Shown: positions 21,090-30,267, numbered from the stretch's first letter. The stretch is DNA of 64,000 bases from Reyranella soli (GCF_007992495.1 NZ_BKAJ01000030.1:1-64000); one strand, 5' to 3'. Notes: a model not told the origin generated them from the letters alone. Made by a program: numbers and translations.

Positions 21090-22288
21090 GACGTCTCCTG
21101 TTTCGGTCCCAGCAGGCCCGCTTCCTTGAGCGCCGCGATGCCCGCGGCATCGTAGCCGATCCCGGCCAGCACGGCGTCATTGTGCTGGCCGACCTCCGGC
21201 GGATCCGAGATGAGCGGCGGCCGCCAGCCCAGCATCTGGAACGGCAGCAACGGCAGGCGCGTCTTCACCCCGCCCGACAGGGTGGTCGGCGCAAGCGAGC
21301 CGTTGGCCAAGAGGTGGGGATGATCGAACAGGTCCTGCGGCCGCGCCACGGGAGCGAAGGAGATGTCGGCCTCCAGGCATTTCTGCTCGAGCTCGTCCTT
21401 GCTGAAGCCCCTGAAAATCTCGGCGACCTTGGGCACCAGCCAGGACCGCGCCTCGATGCGCTGGTTGTTGGTCGCGAGCCTGGCATCGGCGGCGAGCTCG
21501 GACTCGCCGAAGAACTCGCAGAAGCGCTTCCACTGGCCGTCGCTGGTGATGCCGATGAAGACCTGCTGGCCGTCATTGGTGTTGAAGATCTCGTAGACCG
21601 CCCACGAGCTCACGCGCTCCGGCATAGGCGGCGGCGGCCCGCCGTTCATGGCGGTGACGGCCAGATGCTGGCCCATCAGGAACACCACCGATTCGAAGAG
21701 TGCGCTCTCGACCAGCCCGCCCTTGCCGGTGCGGTTGCGCTGCTGCAGCGCCAGCACCGTGCCGAAGGCGCCGAACATGCCGCCCAGGATGTCGACCACC
21801 GAGGTGCCGGCGCGCAGCGGCCGCCCCGACGGGCCGGTCATGTAGGCAAGCCCGCCCATCATCTGCACGACCTCGTCGAGCGCCGGGCGCTTTTCATATG
21901 GTCCAGGCAGGAAGCCTTTCAGCGCGCAATAGATCAGCCGCGGATTGATCTTCTCCAGATGCTCCGGCCCGAGCCCACGCTTGCTCATCGAGCCCGGCGC
22001 GAAGTTCTCGATCAGGACGTCGGCCGACTGCAGCAGCTTCACCAGCACTTCCCTACCCTGCGGCGCGTCGGCGTCGAGCGCGAGACTCTGCTTGTTGCGA
22101 TTGAAGTAGCCGAAGAAGCCGCCGCCAAAACCTTTCAGCTTGCGCGTGCGGTCACCGTCGACAGGCTCGACCTTGATCACCTCGGCGCCGAGGTCGGCCA
22201 GGATCATGCCGCAGGACGGACCGAGGATGGTGTGGGTGAGCTCGACGACACGAATGCCCTTGAGGGGCGGTGTGATGGCGGAAGTCAT
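21086..22288 (-). CDS. CaiB/BaiF-family (family III) CoA transferase
   Basis: A 400-residue CoA transferase. The N-terminus (GIRVVELTHTILGPSCGMILADLGAEVIKVEP) is diagnostic. The catalytic aspartate is about residue 138 in the ALDEVVQMMGG segment, where family III enzymes form the aspartyl-CoA anhydride. It moves CoA between carboxylic acids; the substrate is not evident. It is followed by a coupled cupin gene and preceded, 8 bases upstream, by a protein of unknown function. Confidence 0.93.
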   Translation of the reverse strand: MTSAITPPLKGIRVVELTHTILGPSCGMILADLGAEVIKVEPVDGDRTRKLKGFGGGFFGYFNRNKQSLALDADAPQGREVLVKLLQSADVLIENFAPGSMSKRGLGPEHLEKINPRLIYCALKGFLPGPYEKRPALDEVVQMMGGLAYMTGPSGRPLRAGTSVVDILGGMFGAFGTVLALQQRNRTGKGGLVESALFESVVFLMGQHLAVTAMNGGPPPPMPERVSSWAVYEIFNTNDGQQVFIGITSDGQWKRFCEFFGESELAADARLATNNQRIEARSWLVPKVAEIFRGFSKDELEQKCLEADISFAPVARPQDLFDHPHLLANGSLAPTTLSGGVKTRLPLLPFQMLGWRPPLISDPPEVGQHNDAVLAGIGYDAAGIAALKEAGLLGPKQETS

Positions 22289-22296
22289 GTCCTTCC

Positions 22297-22761
22297 TTAC
22301 CTCACAATGGCGTCCGGCGCAGGAAAGCGTTCGAGGTAGCGCCGCGCGCGCGGCAAGGCGTCGTGCAGAAACTGCTGCGGTGCGCGCAGCTTTAGGCGGC
22401 GGTCGAACTCCTGCGACCGCATTCCGGAAATCAGCACTTCAGACGGCAGTGGCACCAGGGTCGCCTCCCATCCCGGCCAAAGCCAGCGGTTCCGCTTCCA
22501 GGCGTGGACGAAGAAGGCTTCACGGCGTGAATAGCCATGGAAATCGAAGACCCAGTCGGTGGTGCCGACAATGATGTGATTGCCCCAGTAGCCAGGAACC
22601 GGCCTGATCCAGGTGACCTCGTGCTGAGGCGCGCCGTACCGCTCGAGGAATGCATGCGCCAGGATGTGGCAGGCGCCGCAGGCAAAGAACACTCGATCAG
22701 GCAGCGCCCAGCGCGTCACCTGATCCTGGCTGTGATAGCCGGGTGTCCTCGGCTGGTACAC
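22297..22761 (-). CDS. Hypothetical protein, possible Cys-His-Asp hydrolase fold
   Basis: A 154-residue protein that I do not recognise. The start is GTG at 22761, after AGAGG and 10 bases past the upstream gene's stop; the longer open frame overlaps that gene and is not credible. Visible features: a cysteine followed by a helix (FACGACHILAHAFLERYG), then GNHIIVGTTDWVFDFHGYS. Spacing of Cys, His and Asp is reminiscent of papain/transglutaminase-like folds, but this is only pattern resemblance. Aromatic-rich. Probably in an operon with 22772-23410 and the CoA transferase. Confidence 0.65.
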   Translation of the reverse strand: MYQPRTPGYHSQDQVTRWALPDRVFFACGACHILAHAFLERYGAPQHEVTWIRPVPGYWGNHIIVGTTDWVFDFHGYSRREAFFVHAWKRNRWLWPGWEATLVPLPSEVLISGMRSQEFDRRLKLRAPQQFLHDALPRARRYLERFPAPDAIVR

Positions 22762-22771
22762 GGTCCGCCTC

Positions 22772-23410
22772 TCAGGCGAACCAGCTCTCGATGTCCTTGG
22801 TGAGCGGCAGCCCGGCAGCCTCGCCCAGCACCTGATGGCCCATGCCGGCGCCGACCAGGAAGGCCTCCTGGTGCGGCAGGTTGTTGGCCTTGAGCATCTT
22901 ACGGATCGCGGGACCGTCGTGGCCCCAGCCCACCGCTTCGACCTTGCCGTCGAAGGCACGGTTGAGGGTCGCCAGGAACTCGGCGCGCTCCTCCTCGGAC
23001 ATGGCCGGCACGGCATCGATGTCGCCCAGCACGAACAGGCGGCCGCGGAATTTCGCGACCAGGGTGGCGATCGAATTGCGCGACTCGACGATGATCTCGC
23101 GGTTGGGGCCGCGGCGCACGCGAGCGGCCAGCGACAGAGGGATCACGGCGGCGCCGAGATGGGCGCCGGAATCCATGATCGCCGCGGTCAGTTCCCTGTA
23201 GGTGATGCCGAGCCGCTCGGCCCGCTTCACGCGCATCATCGCCACTTCGGGCTTGGGGGTTTTCCAGGCCTTGGCAGTGGCGCGGCGCCACACCCAGGCC
23301 TCCCATGACATGTCGAAGGTCGGCCCGTTGTTGTGGCCGATGCCGGGCCTGCGCAGCAGGGCCTCGACATTGGCATGCCGTACCCCTAGACGGTCGAAAC
23401 GATCACCCAT
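22772..23410 (-). CDS. Conserved-looking hypothetical protein
   Basis: A 212-residue soluble protein without signal peptide or membrane segment. It has a basic N-terminal half with a possible helix-turn-helix-like stretch (VKRAERLGITYRELTAAIM). The C-terminal half has alternating hydrophobic strands (RLFVLGDIDAVPAM) and a glycine-rich turn (FLVGAGMGHQVLGEAAGLP). No family assigned. It precedes the 154-residue unknown by 10 bases, and the flavoprotein gene starts divergently 51 bases away. Confidence 0.7.
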   Translation of the reverse strand: MGDRFDRLGVRHANVEALLRRPGIGHNNGPTFDMSWEAWVWRRATAKAWKTPKPEVAMMRVKRAERLGITYRELTAAIMDSGAHLGAAVIPLSLAARVRRGPNREIIVESRNSIATLVAKFRGRLFVLGDIDAVPAMSEEERAEFLATLNRAFDGKVEAVGWGHDGPAIRKMLKANNLPHQEAFLVGAGMGHQVLGEAAGLPLTKDIESWFA

Positions 23411-23461
23411 AACGGTATTCTAGCTCCGTTTTCGGGGCTGTGCAGGCAAGAGGAGTGCCAA

Positions 23462-24952
23462 GTGGACGATTTCCAGGTCGATGTGCTGGTGGTGGGCGCG
23501 GGCAACGCGGCAGCCTGTGCAGCCCTTGCGGCACGCGAAACGGGCGCCTCGGTCGCCATGCTCGAGGCCGCTCCCGAAGAGGAACGCGGCGGTAACAGCA
23601 CCTACACCGCAGGCGCCATGCGCGTGGTTTTCCACGGCGTCGAGGACCTGGTGCAGCTCTACGACCTCACCGAGGATGAGAAGCGCGACGTCGACTTCGG
23701 CAAGTACACCGCCGACGAGTATCTCGACGACATGGGCCGCGTGACCAACTACCGCTGCGACCCCGAGCTCACCGACATCCTGATCGGCCGAAGCTTCGAG
23801 ACGCTCAAGTGGATGCGCACCAAGGGGGTGCGTTTCCAACCGTCCTATGGCCGCCAGGCCTTCAAGGTGAACGGCAAGTACAAGTTCTGGGGCGGGCTCG
23901 CGGTCGAGGCGTGGGGCGGCGGCCCGGGCCTGGTCGATCTCGAGCACAAGGCCGCGGTCAAGGCCGGCATCCCCATCCATTACCAGACGGCGGCGGTCTC
24001 GCTGATCGAAGAGGACGGCGTCGTGCGCGGCGTCATCGCCCGCCACAAGGGCCGCAAGGTCCGGATCGGCGCCAAGGCCGTGGTGCTGGCCTGCGGCGGC
24101 TTCGAGAGCAATGCCGAGATGCGCACGCGCTATCTCGGGCCGACCTGGGACCTCGCCAAGGTGCGCGGCACGCGCTTCAACACCGGCGCCGGCATCAACA
24201 TGGCGCTGGCGATCGGCGCCAAGGCACACGGCAACTGGTCGGGCGGCCACGCCGTCGGCTGGGACATGAACGCGCCGGAGTTCGGCGACCTCGAGGTCGG
24301 CGATAACTTCCAGAAGCACTCCTACCCGCTCGGCATCATGGTCAACGCCAATGGCGTGCGCTTCGTCGACGAGGGTGCGGACTTCCGCAACTACACCTAC
24401 GCCAAATACGGCGCGGTGATCCTCTCCCAGCCGCAGCAGTTCGCGTGGCAGATCTTCGATTCCAAGGTGCTCGACCGCCTGCGCGACGAGTACCGCATCA
24501 AGCGCATGACCAAGGTGCGCGCCGACACGATCGAGGAGCTGGCCAAGAAGCTCGAAGGCGTGAACGAGGAGCAGTTCCTCAAGACCATCAAGGAATGGAA
24601 CGCCGCGGTCATGACCGAGGTGCCGTTCAATCCGGCGGTCAAGGACGGCCGCTCGACGCGTGGGCTCGCCGTGCCGAAGAGCAACTGGGCCAACACGATC
24701 GATGAGCCGCCGTTCGAGGCCTATGCCGTGACCTGCGGCCTCACCTTCACGTTCGGCGGGCTGAAAATCACCAACCAGGGCGAGGTCGAGAGCACCGACG
24801 GCCCGCCGATCCCCGGCCTGTTTGCCGCGGGCGAGCTGGTGGGCGGTTTGTTCTATCACAACTACCCCGGCGGCACGGGCCTGGTGTCGGGTGCGGTGCT
24901 GGGCAAGCTGGCCGGTGACGGCGCCGGACGGTACGTCAAGGACAGGAACTAG
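23462..24952 (+). CDS. FAD-dependent dehydrogenase, tricarballylate dehydrogenase/fumarate-reductase type
   Basis: A 496-residue flavoprotein. The N-terminal Rossmann motif is VLVVGAGNAAACAAL; the FAD-binding C-terminal end has GLFAAGELVGGLFYHNYPGGTGL, with the HNYPGG residues of the fumarate-reductase/TcuA active site. It should oxidise or reduce a carboxylate such as tricarballylate or a related di/tricarboxylate. GTG start after GAGGAG. No TcuB (iron-sulfur/haem partner) is adjacent, so the electron acceptor is not known. The enoyl-CoA hydratase gene converges on it 16 bases downstream. Confidence 0.88.
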   Translation: MDDFQVDVLVVGAGNAAACAALAARETGASVAMLEAAPEEERGGNSTYTAGAMRVVFHGVEDLVQLYDLTEDEKRDVDFGKYTADEYLDDMGRVTNYRCDPELTDILIGRSFETLKWMRTKGVRFQPSYGRQAFKVNGKYKFWGGLAVEAWGGGPGLVDLEHKAAVKAGIPIHYQTAAVSLIEEDGVVRGVIARHKGRKVRIGAKAVVLACGGFESNAEMRTRYLGPTWDLAKVRGTRFNTGAGINMALAIGAKAHGNWSGGHAVGWDMNAPEFGDLEVGDNFQKHSYPLGIMVNANGVRFVDEGADFRNYTYAKYGAVILSQPQQFAWQIFDSKVLDRLRDEYRIKRMTKVRADTIEELAKKLEGVNEEQFLKTIKEWNAAVMTEVPFNPAVKDGRSTRGLAVPKSNWANTIDEPPFEAYAVTCGLTFTFGGLKITNQGEVESTDGPPIPGLFAAGELVGGLFYHNYPGGTGLVSGAVLGKLAGDGAGRYVKDRN

Positions 24953-24968
24953 GACGGCGCCTGCCCGA

Positions 24969-25730
24969 TCAGCGGCCCTTCCAGTTCGGCTGCCGCTTCT
25001 CGGCGAAGGCGCGCGGCCCTTCCTGGGCGTCCTCGCTGAGATAGACCGGCTCGAAGAGATGGCGGCCAGCGCGCAAGGCAGCCGAGCGGCCCATCTCGGT
25101 CGACAGGTAGACCAGCTCGCGGGCGGCGCGCACGGTGAGCGGGGCGTTGCGCACGATGGTTTCAGCCAGCTCCAGCGCGGTCGCCCGCAGCCTGTCGGGC
25201 GGGACCACCGCATTGACGTAACCGAGCTCATAGGCGCGTTGCGCACCGAGCGGCCTCGCCGTCAGCAGTAGCTCCATGACGATTCGCTGCGGCAGCATGT
25301 GGATGAGCGGCGTCGCCCACGGCACGCCGCGGCCAACCTTGGGCTCGGTGATCGCGAAGGTAGCGTTCTCGCTGGCGACGCACAGGTCGCACATCTGTGC
25401 GAACAGCCAGCCGCCGGCATAGGCGACGCCGTTGACCGCGGCGATCACCGGCTTGGTGACGTGGATGTTGTCGCCGAGCACCGGGATAAACTCGCGCGGC
25501 GGCGCCTTGAGCCCCGTGGCGGCCGCCTCCATGAGATCCATGCCGGCGCAGAAGGCTTTCTCCCCGCTGCCCGTCAGGATCGCGACTTTCAGGGCGTCGT
25601 CCTGCTCGAAGCGCTTCCAGGCGTCGGCAAGGCCGTGCCGGATCCCGGAATTGATGGCGTTGAGCTGGGCGGGACGGTTCAGGGTCACGATCGCGATCGG
25701 CCCCTCGATCTCGAACAGCACGTCGGACAC
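24969..25730 (-). CDS. Enoyl-CoA hydratase/isomerase family protein
   Basis: A 253-residue crotonase. Oxyanion-hole segments are CAGMDL and the GVAYAGGWLF stretch; the ending FAEKRQPNWKGR is the typical C-terminus of this group. It acts on an acyl-CoA, substrate unknown. It lies downstream of a Bug receptor and TauD gene on the same strand, suggesting uptake and breakdown of one carboxylate. Confidence 0.9.
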   Translation of the reverse strand: MSDVLFEIEGPIAIVTLNRPAQLNAINSGIRHGLADAWKRFEQDDALKVAILTGSGEKAFCAGMDLMEAAATGLKAPPREFIPVLGDNIHVTKPVIAAVNGVAYAGGWLFAQMCDLCVASENATFAITEPKVGRGVPWATPLIHMLPQRIVMELLLTARPLGAQRAYELGYVNAVVPPDRLRATALELAETIVRNAPLTVRAARELVYLSTEMGRSAALRAGRHLFEPVYLSEDAQEGPRAFAEKRQPNWKGR

Positions 25731-25775
25731 GTTTCAGGCTCCCATCGCGAGCACCCGCCATGACGTCCCCGCGCC

Positions 25776-26741
25776 TCATGTCAGGGAGATGCCCAGCGCA
25801 CCGATCAGCTCGGCGTAGCGATCGTTCTGCATCTTCATCATCTCGAAGAACTCAGCCGCCGACACGTCGAGCGGCGAGACGCCCCCCTGGCGTAGCTGCG
25901 AGATGAACTCCGGATCCCGGATCGCCTTCTGGCCGGCGTTCCGCAACTCGTCGAGATAGCCGGCCGCCGCTTTGACCGGGGCAAGGAGGCCGCAGAAGAT
26001 CGTCAACGGATTGGGCTCTCCGAACCCGGCTTCGTCCGCCGTCGGCGTATCGGGGAAGGCCTCCTCCCGTCGCAACCCGAAGACGGCCAGCGGCCGCAGC
26101 TGTCCCGCCTGCACGCGCGGCGCAGCGGCGAATGGCGTGTCGATGGCGATGTCGACCTCGCCCCCCATCACCGCCATGCTTCCTTCGGGCAGGCTGCGGT
26201 ACGGCACGTGCGTCAGGTCCACGCCGTAGCGCTTCTTGAACCGCTCCATCTGCAGATGCGAGTAAGTACCAACGCCGTTCGTCGCATAGGTGAGCTTGCC
26301 CGGATGGGCTTTGGCGTAGCTGACGAGGTCCTTCAACGTCTTGAACGGATGGTCCTTGCGGACCACCCACACCGCCGACGTCGTGAACAGCGGCGTCACC
26401 GGGGCGAAGTCCCTGATCGGGTCGTAGCCGGGATTCTTGTAGACATGGGCGGCGATGAGGAAGGTGTTGCTCACGACCAGCAGCGACAGCTCGGGACCGC
26501 CGCGCAGGACGGTCTGCGCGGCAATCAGCCCGCCGGCGCCGGGCTTGTTGCCGACGATGACAGTGCGCTTCAGCAGCGGCGCCACCTTGTTCGCATACAT
26601 GCGGGCTACGATGTCGTTGAGGCCGCCCGCGCCGAACGGGCCGACGATCGTGAGCAGGTTGTCCTGCTGGGCCCGCAGGTCGCGGGTGACGCCGAGAGCC
26701 ATGCCGACGGCAGCGCCGATTACGACTTTTCTTCTTTTCAC
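25776..26741 (-). CDS. Bug-family (TTT) periplasmic solute receptor
   Basis: A 321-residue receptor of the tripartite tricarboxylate transporter type. It starts with GTG after GGGAGG; a basic N-terminus and hydrophobic stretch ending LRAQ form a signal peptide. Family segments seen: TIVGPFGAGGLNDIVAR, NKPGAGGLIAA and THVPYRS. Such receptors bind carboxylates. No TctA/TctB membrane genes lie in the window, as is usual for this expanded family. Same strand as the TauD gene 103 bases upstream. Confidence 0.9.
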   Translation of the reverse strand: MKRRKVVIGAAVGMALGVTRDLRAQQDNLLTIVGPFGAGGLNDIVARMYANKVAPLLKRTVIVGNKPGAGGLIAAQTVLRGGPELSLLVVSNTFLIAAHVYKNPGYDPIRDFAPVTPLFTTSAVWVVRKDHPFKTLKDLVSYAKAHPGKLTYATNGVGTYSHLQMERFKKRYGVDLTHVPYRSLPEGSMAVMGGEVDIAIDTPFAAAPRVQAGQLRPLAVFGLRREEAFPDTPTADEAGFGEPNPLTIFCGLLAPVKAAAGYLDELRNAGQKAIRDPEFISQLRQGGVSPLDVSAAEFFEMMKMQNDRYAELIGALGISLT

Positions 26742-26844
26742 GGTACCTCCCTGAGACCGGCCGACCTCGACCCAACGCATTCCTCCGATCGGGCGGCGGC
26801 TTGTTGTTCTTGCCCGGACGATCCAGGCACAGGTTGCCGCTGCG

Positions 26845-27771
26845 TCAGGCCACCGCTTCGACAGCGTGTCGCGATGGCGCCAGCGCGGCTGGCGCCGCCT
26901 CCGCGTCGCCCACGCCGCGCACCGTGCCGCCAATGACGGTCGCGCGGAGCATTCGGCGCACCGCCGGATAGTAGTCCTGCACCGCGTAATGTTGCGTCGC
27001 GCGATTGTCCCAGAAGGCGATCGTGTTCGGCTTCCAGCGCAGCCTCACCTGGAATTCCGGCTGCGCGGCCTGGGCGAACAGGTAGTCCATCAGCCTGTTC
27101 GCCTCGAGCGCGAAGTCCGCACCGATGCTGCGCTCGCGCTTCTGCGTGTAGTTGCTGAAGTGCGTGGTGAAGCCCTGGTTGACGAACAGGATTTTCTCAC
27201 CGGTTTCGGAATGAATCGCGACGACGGGATGCTCCTGCCTCGGAAACTCGCGGCCGAGCTGCCGCCGCTTCTCCGGCGAGTAGTCCCCGCCGAACGAGTG
27301 CGCGATGTCGTGCATGGCGTACAGGCCCTCGCACATCGCCTTCACGCGGTCGGGCAGCCGCTCGTAGGCAAGCACCATGTTCGACCAGATCGTGTCGCCG
27401 CCCACGGGCGGACATTCGACGCAGCGCAGGATCGAAGCCATCGAGGGCCGCTCGCGCCACGTCGTGTCGGCATGGAAGATGTTCTCGTTGGCCGGGCGGT
27501 GGCTTCCGCGATCGAGCACGACGAGCTCGGCGTGCTCCGGGTGGCGACGCAGCACGGGATGGACCTCGAGCTCGCCGAAGGAGCGCGCGAAGGCGACCTG
27601 CGCCGCGGCCGAAATGTCCTGGTCCCTGAAGAAAATCACCTTGTGCCTCAGCAAGGCCTGCCGGATCGCGGCGATCAACGCCGGATCCGCGGCCGCCGTT
27701 TCGAGATCCACGCCGTGAATCTCCGCTCCAAGCGCGGGAGAGACGGGTTCAACGCTCAATGTCCGTGGCAT
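26845..27771 (-). CDS. TauD/TfdA-family 2-oxoglutarate-dependent dioxygenase
   Basis: A 308-residue Fe(II)/2-oxoglutarate oxygenase. Iron ligands are FHADTTW (His-x-Asp) and the distal His in the RATQHYAVQDY segment, followed by the oxoglutarate-binding Arg in RRMLRATV. Members hydroxylate taurine, 2,4-D or other acids and release sulfite, phenol or similar. The ATG at MPRTLSVEP is chosen with upstream GAGGGG; a TTG nine codons earlier is possible. The substrate is unknown. A TetR-family gene is divergent with a likely operator between. Confidence 0.92.
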   Translation of the reverse strand: MPRTLSVEPVSPALGAEIHGVDLETAAADPALIAAIRQALLRHKVIFFRDQDISAAAQVAFARSFGELEVHPVLRRHPEHAELVVLDRGSHRPANENIFHADTTWRERPSMASILRCVECPPVGGDTIWSNMVLAYERLPDRVKAMCEGLYAMHDIAHSFGGDYSPEKRRQLGREFPRQEHPVVAIHSETGEKILFVNQGFTTHFSNYTQKRERSIGADFALEANRLMDYLFAQAAQPEFQVRLRWKPNTIAFWDNRATQHYAVQDYYPAVRRMLRATVIGGTVRGVGDAEAAPAALAPSRHAVEAVA

Positions 27772-27815
27772 GTCTGCGGTCACCCCTCGTTTCGACAAGC
27801 CGAGGATAAATCACC

Positions 27816-27832
27816 TGACTTAAAAGGAGTCA
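27816..27832. promoter_or_regulatory. Candidate TetR-type operator
   Basis: Palindrome TGACT-TAAAAGG-AGTCA lies in the 126-base divergent gap between the dioxygenase and the TetR-family gene. A related sequence TCTTAATTTTCTAAGTCA follows at 27841-27858. The gap is AT-rich compared with its surroundings. Position and symmetry suggest the site through which the regulator controls itself and the dioxygenase-receptor genes. Confidence 0.45.
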
Positions 27833-27897
27833 AGCATGTGTCTTAATTTTCTAAGTCACTTGCCCTAATCCTCTCTGCAAGCTAGCCTTCGGCGGAC

Positions 27898-28632
27898 ATG
27901 GCAAAATCCGGAACGACAAACCGCGCGTCCGCCCCGGACGCAAAGGCGGCGGCGCGTCATGAGCGTGCGGCCTCCAGCAGTTCCGACGTGCTTCTGCTGA
28001 CGGCCGAGCGGCTATATGCCGAGCGCGGGCTGGACGGCGTCTCCCTGCGGGAGATCGCCCGGGAGGCGGAGCAGAAGAACAACTCCGCCCTGCACTATCA
28101 CTTCGGATCGAAGGAAGCCCTGCTCGACGCCATCGTCCGGCTCCGCATGCGCGAAGTGGATACGCTGCGCAACGACTACCTCGACGAGTGCGAGGCGCAG
28201 GGGCGTACCGACCTGCGCGCCATCGTGGAGGCGCTGGTGAGGCCGCTGGCGCACGGCCTGCTCTCGGCGCGGCCGAACCACTACAACCGCTTTCTCGCCG
28301 CCGCCCAGATACACCCCGACATCGACCTGACGGCACACGCCAGCGAGGGGGCGCAAAGAGGGTTCCGCCGAGTCTACGCCAAGCTCGAGCGGGCACTGCC
28401 GCAAATGCCGCCGGCTGTGCTGCGCCAGCGCTATCTCACCGGCATCGCGCTGATCACCTTCAGCCTGGCGGATTTCGAACGCATCAAGGCCCGCAAGGTC
28501 CGGGAAAGCCGCGGCTTCGACATGTCACGCGCGATCGAGAACCTGATCGACATGATCGCAGGGGCGCTCGCCGCGCCCGTCTCGAAGCAGGTGCGGGCCC
28601 GCCTGAACGCCGCCGGGGTGGCTTCCCGCTAG
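27898..28632 (+). CDS. TetR/AcrR-family transcriptional regulator
   Basis: A 244-residue regulator with an N-terminal helix-turn-helix (TAERLYAERGLDGVSLREIAR and SALHYHFGSKEALLDAIV). The C-terminal ligand domain is helical and variable. An unusually Ala/Ser-rich stretch precedes the DNA-binding domain. It is divergent from the TauD gene and probably represses the dioxygenase, receptor and hydratase genes until the substrate or its CoA ester appears. Confidence 0.9.
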   Translation: MAKSGTTNRASAPDAKAAARHERAASSSSDVLLLTAERLYAERGLDGVSLREIAREAEQKNNSALHYHFGSKEALLDAIVRLRMREVDTLRNDYLDECEAQGRTDLRAIVEALVRPLAHGLLSARPNHYNRFLAAAQIHPDIDLTAHASEGAQRGFRRVYAKLERALPQMPPAVLRQRYLTGIALITFSLADFERIKARKVRESRGFDMSRAIENLIDMIAGALAAPVSKQVRARLNAAGVASR

Positions 28633-28753
28633 GCACGGACTCTCCAGAAGCATCGTCCGCATGCCATTGGCCTTGGGGCTGCGGGAGGTGCTATTGGGCG
28701 ATATGATCCGTCGCCAACCTGGCATTGCAAGCTACAGCCGTCCGGAGGAAACG

Positions 28754-29731
28754 ATGAAGACCCTAACGCGCCGCAGCACCGTGGGCCTTGGCGCTACGGC
28801 CTTGCTACTCCCCGGCTTGGCGCGCGCCCAGGCCACCTGGCCCAATGGGCCCGTCACCTTCGTGGTCGGCTATGCCGCGGGCGGCGGTGCCGACATCAAC
28901 GCGCGCGAGCTCGCCAACATCGAATCGCCGATGATCGGCCAGCAGATCGTGGTCGACAACAAGGGCGGCGCCGCCGGCAGCGTCGGGGCGCGCGTCGTCG
29001 CCGCCGCCAAGCCCGACGGCCAGACGCTATTCTATGCCGTGGGCACCAACGTCATCATCAATCCGTGGGTGCAGAAGGGCATGATCGACACCCTCGCCAC
29101 CCTGGCGCCGATCTGCCAGACCACGGATTATCAGTACGTGCTGGTGGTGAACCCCAAGGTGCCGGTCAAGACCGCCGCCGAGCTGGTGGCGCTGGCCAAG
29201 AAGGATCCGGAAAAGCTCACTTACTCGTCGTCGGGGGTCGGCGGCAACAATCACCTCGCGGGCGCGCTGTTCGCCGACGCGGCCGGCATCAAGATCACGC
29301 ACGTGCCCTACAAGGGCACCGGCCCGGCGCTGGCCGACGTGATCAGCGGTGTCATCACCATGAACTTCTCCTCGCTGCCGCCGGCCGTCGGCCAGGTCAA
29401 GGGCGGCAACCTCAAGGCGCTGGCGGTGACCGGCGAGAAGCGCATCAAGTCGATGCCCGACGTGCCGACGCTCAAGGAACAGGGCATCGACGTGGTGGTG
29501 AACGGCTGGCACGGCCTGTTCGCGCCCGGCAAGACGCCCGACGCGATCCTCGACAAGATCGCCGCCGACACCAAGGCCGCGATGAAAGACCCGCGCTGGG
29601 ACCAGGCGCTCGCCAAGGACGGCCTGGAGATGCCGCCCGACCGCACGCGCGCCCAGTTCGCCAAGTTCGTCGCCGACGAGCACAAGTTCTGGGGCGCGAA
29701 GCTCAAGGAGCTCAAGGTCGAGATGGAGTGA
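28754..29731 (+). CDS. Bug-family (TTT) periplasmic solute receptor
   Basis: A 325-residue carboxylate receptor, second of the type in this window. GGAGGAA precedes the ATG; MKTLTRRSTVGLGATALLL then LARA gives a signal peptide, possibly Tat type (TRRST). Family motifs: VVGYAAGGGADINAR, NKGGAAGSVGA and THVPYKGTGPALADVISG. Downstream of the TetR gene, same strand, 121 bases away; the thioesterase follows 65 bases later. No transporter membrane subunits nearby. Confidence 0.92.
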   Translation: MKTLTRRSTVGLGATALLLPGLARAQATWPNGPVTFVVGYAAGGGADINARELANIESPMIGQQIVVDNKGGAAGSVGARVVAAAKPDGQTLFYAVGTNVIINPWVQKGMIDTLATLAPICQTTDYQYVLVVNPKVPVKTAAELVALAKKDPEKLTYSSSGVGGNNHLAGALFADAAGIKITHVPYKGTGPALADVISGVITMNFSSLPPAVGQVKGGNLKALAVTGEKRIKSMPDVPTLKEQGIDVVVNGWHGLFAPGKTPDAILDKIAADTKAAMKDPRWDQALAKDGLEMPPDRTRAQFAKFVADEHKFWGAKLKELKVEME

Positions 29732-29796
29732 GCGGCGGATTGATGAGGTCCGCTTTCCGCCAGCACGCACGAGGGCGCATGGGCTAAGCAGAGCCC

Positions 29797-30267
29797 ATGA
29801 CCAACAAACACTACGGCGTTGTCAGTTCCACAGATCAGGCCAAGCTGGGCGGACTCGAATTCGTCCAGGGGCTGGTGAGCGGTGCGCTGCCGCTGAACAG
29901 CATGGCCCGCACGCTGGGCTACGACATCGTCGAAGCCTCTCCCGGCAGGGTCGTTGTCGCCGCCACACCGACCGACGCGCTGCTCAACCCCGCGGGCACC
30001 GTACATGGCGGCTTCGCGGCGACGCTGCTCGACAGCTGCATGGGCCTCGCCGTCTGGTCGGCCACCGAAAAGGGCTCCGGATCGACGACGCTCGAATTCA
30101 AGATCTCCTTCGTGCGGCCGATCACGCCTGACACCGGCCCCGTGCGGGCCGAGGGCAGCGTGCTGACGTTGGGCCGCCGCGTCGGCACGGCCGAAGGACG
30201 GCTGACCGACGCCGCTGGCCGGCTGCTGGTGCACGCGACGACGACCTGCCTGATATTCGAGCGTTAG
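29797..30267 (+). CDS. PaaI-family hotdog thioesterase
   Basis: A 156-residue hotdog-fold acyl-CoA thioesterase. AGTVHGGFAATLLDSCMG is the PaaI-type active-site segment (HGG with the following Asp). It should hydrolyse an aryl- or medium-chain acyl-CoA. Its stop overlaps the stop of the convergent membrane-protein gene by about four bases. Confidence 0.88.
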   Translation: MTNKHYGVVSSTDQAKLGGLEFVQGLVSGALPLNSMARTLGYDIVEASPGRVVVAATPTDALLNPAGTVHGGFAATLLDSCMGLAVWSATEKGSGSTTLEFKISFVRPITPDTGPVRAEGSVLTLGRRVGTAEGRLTDAAGRLLVHATTTCLIFER

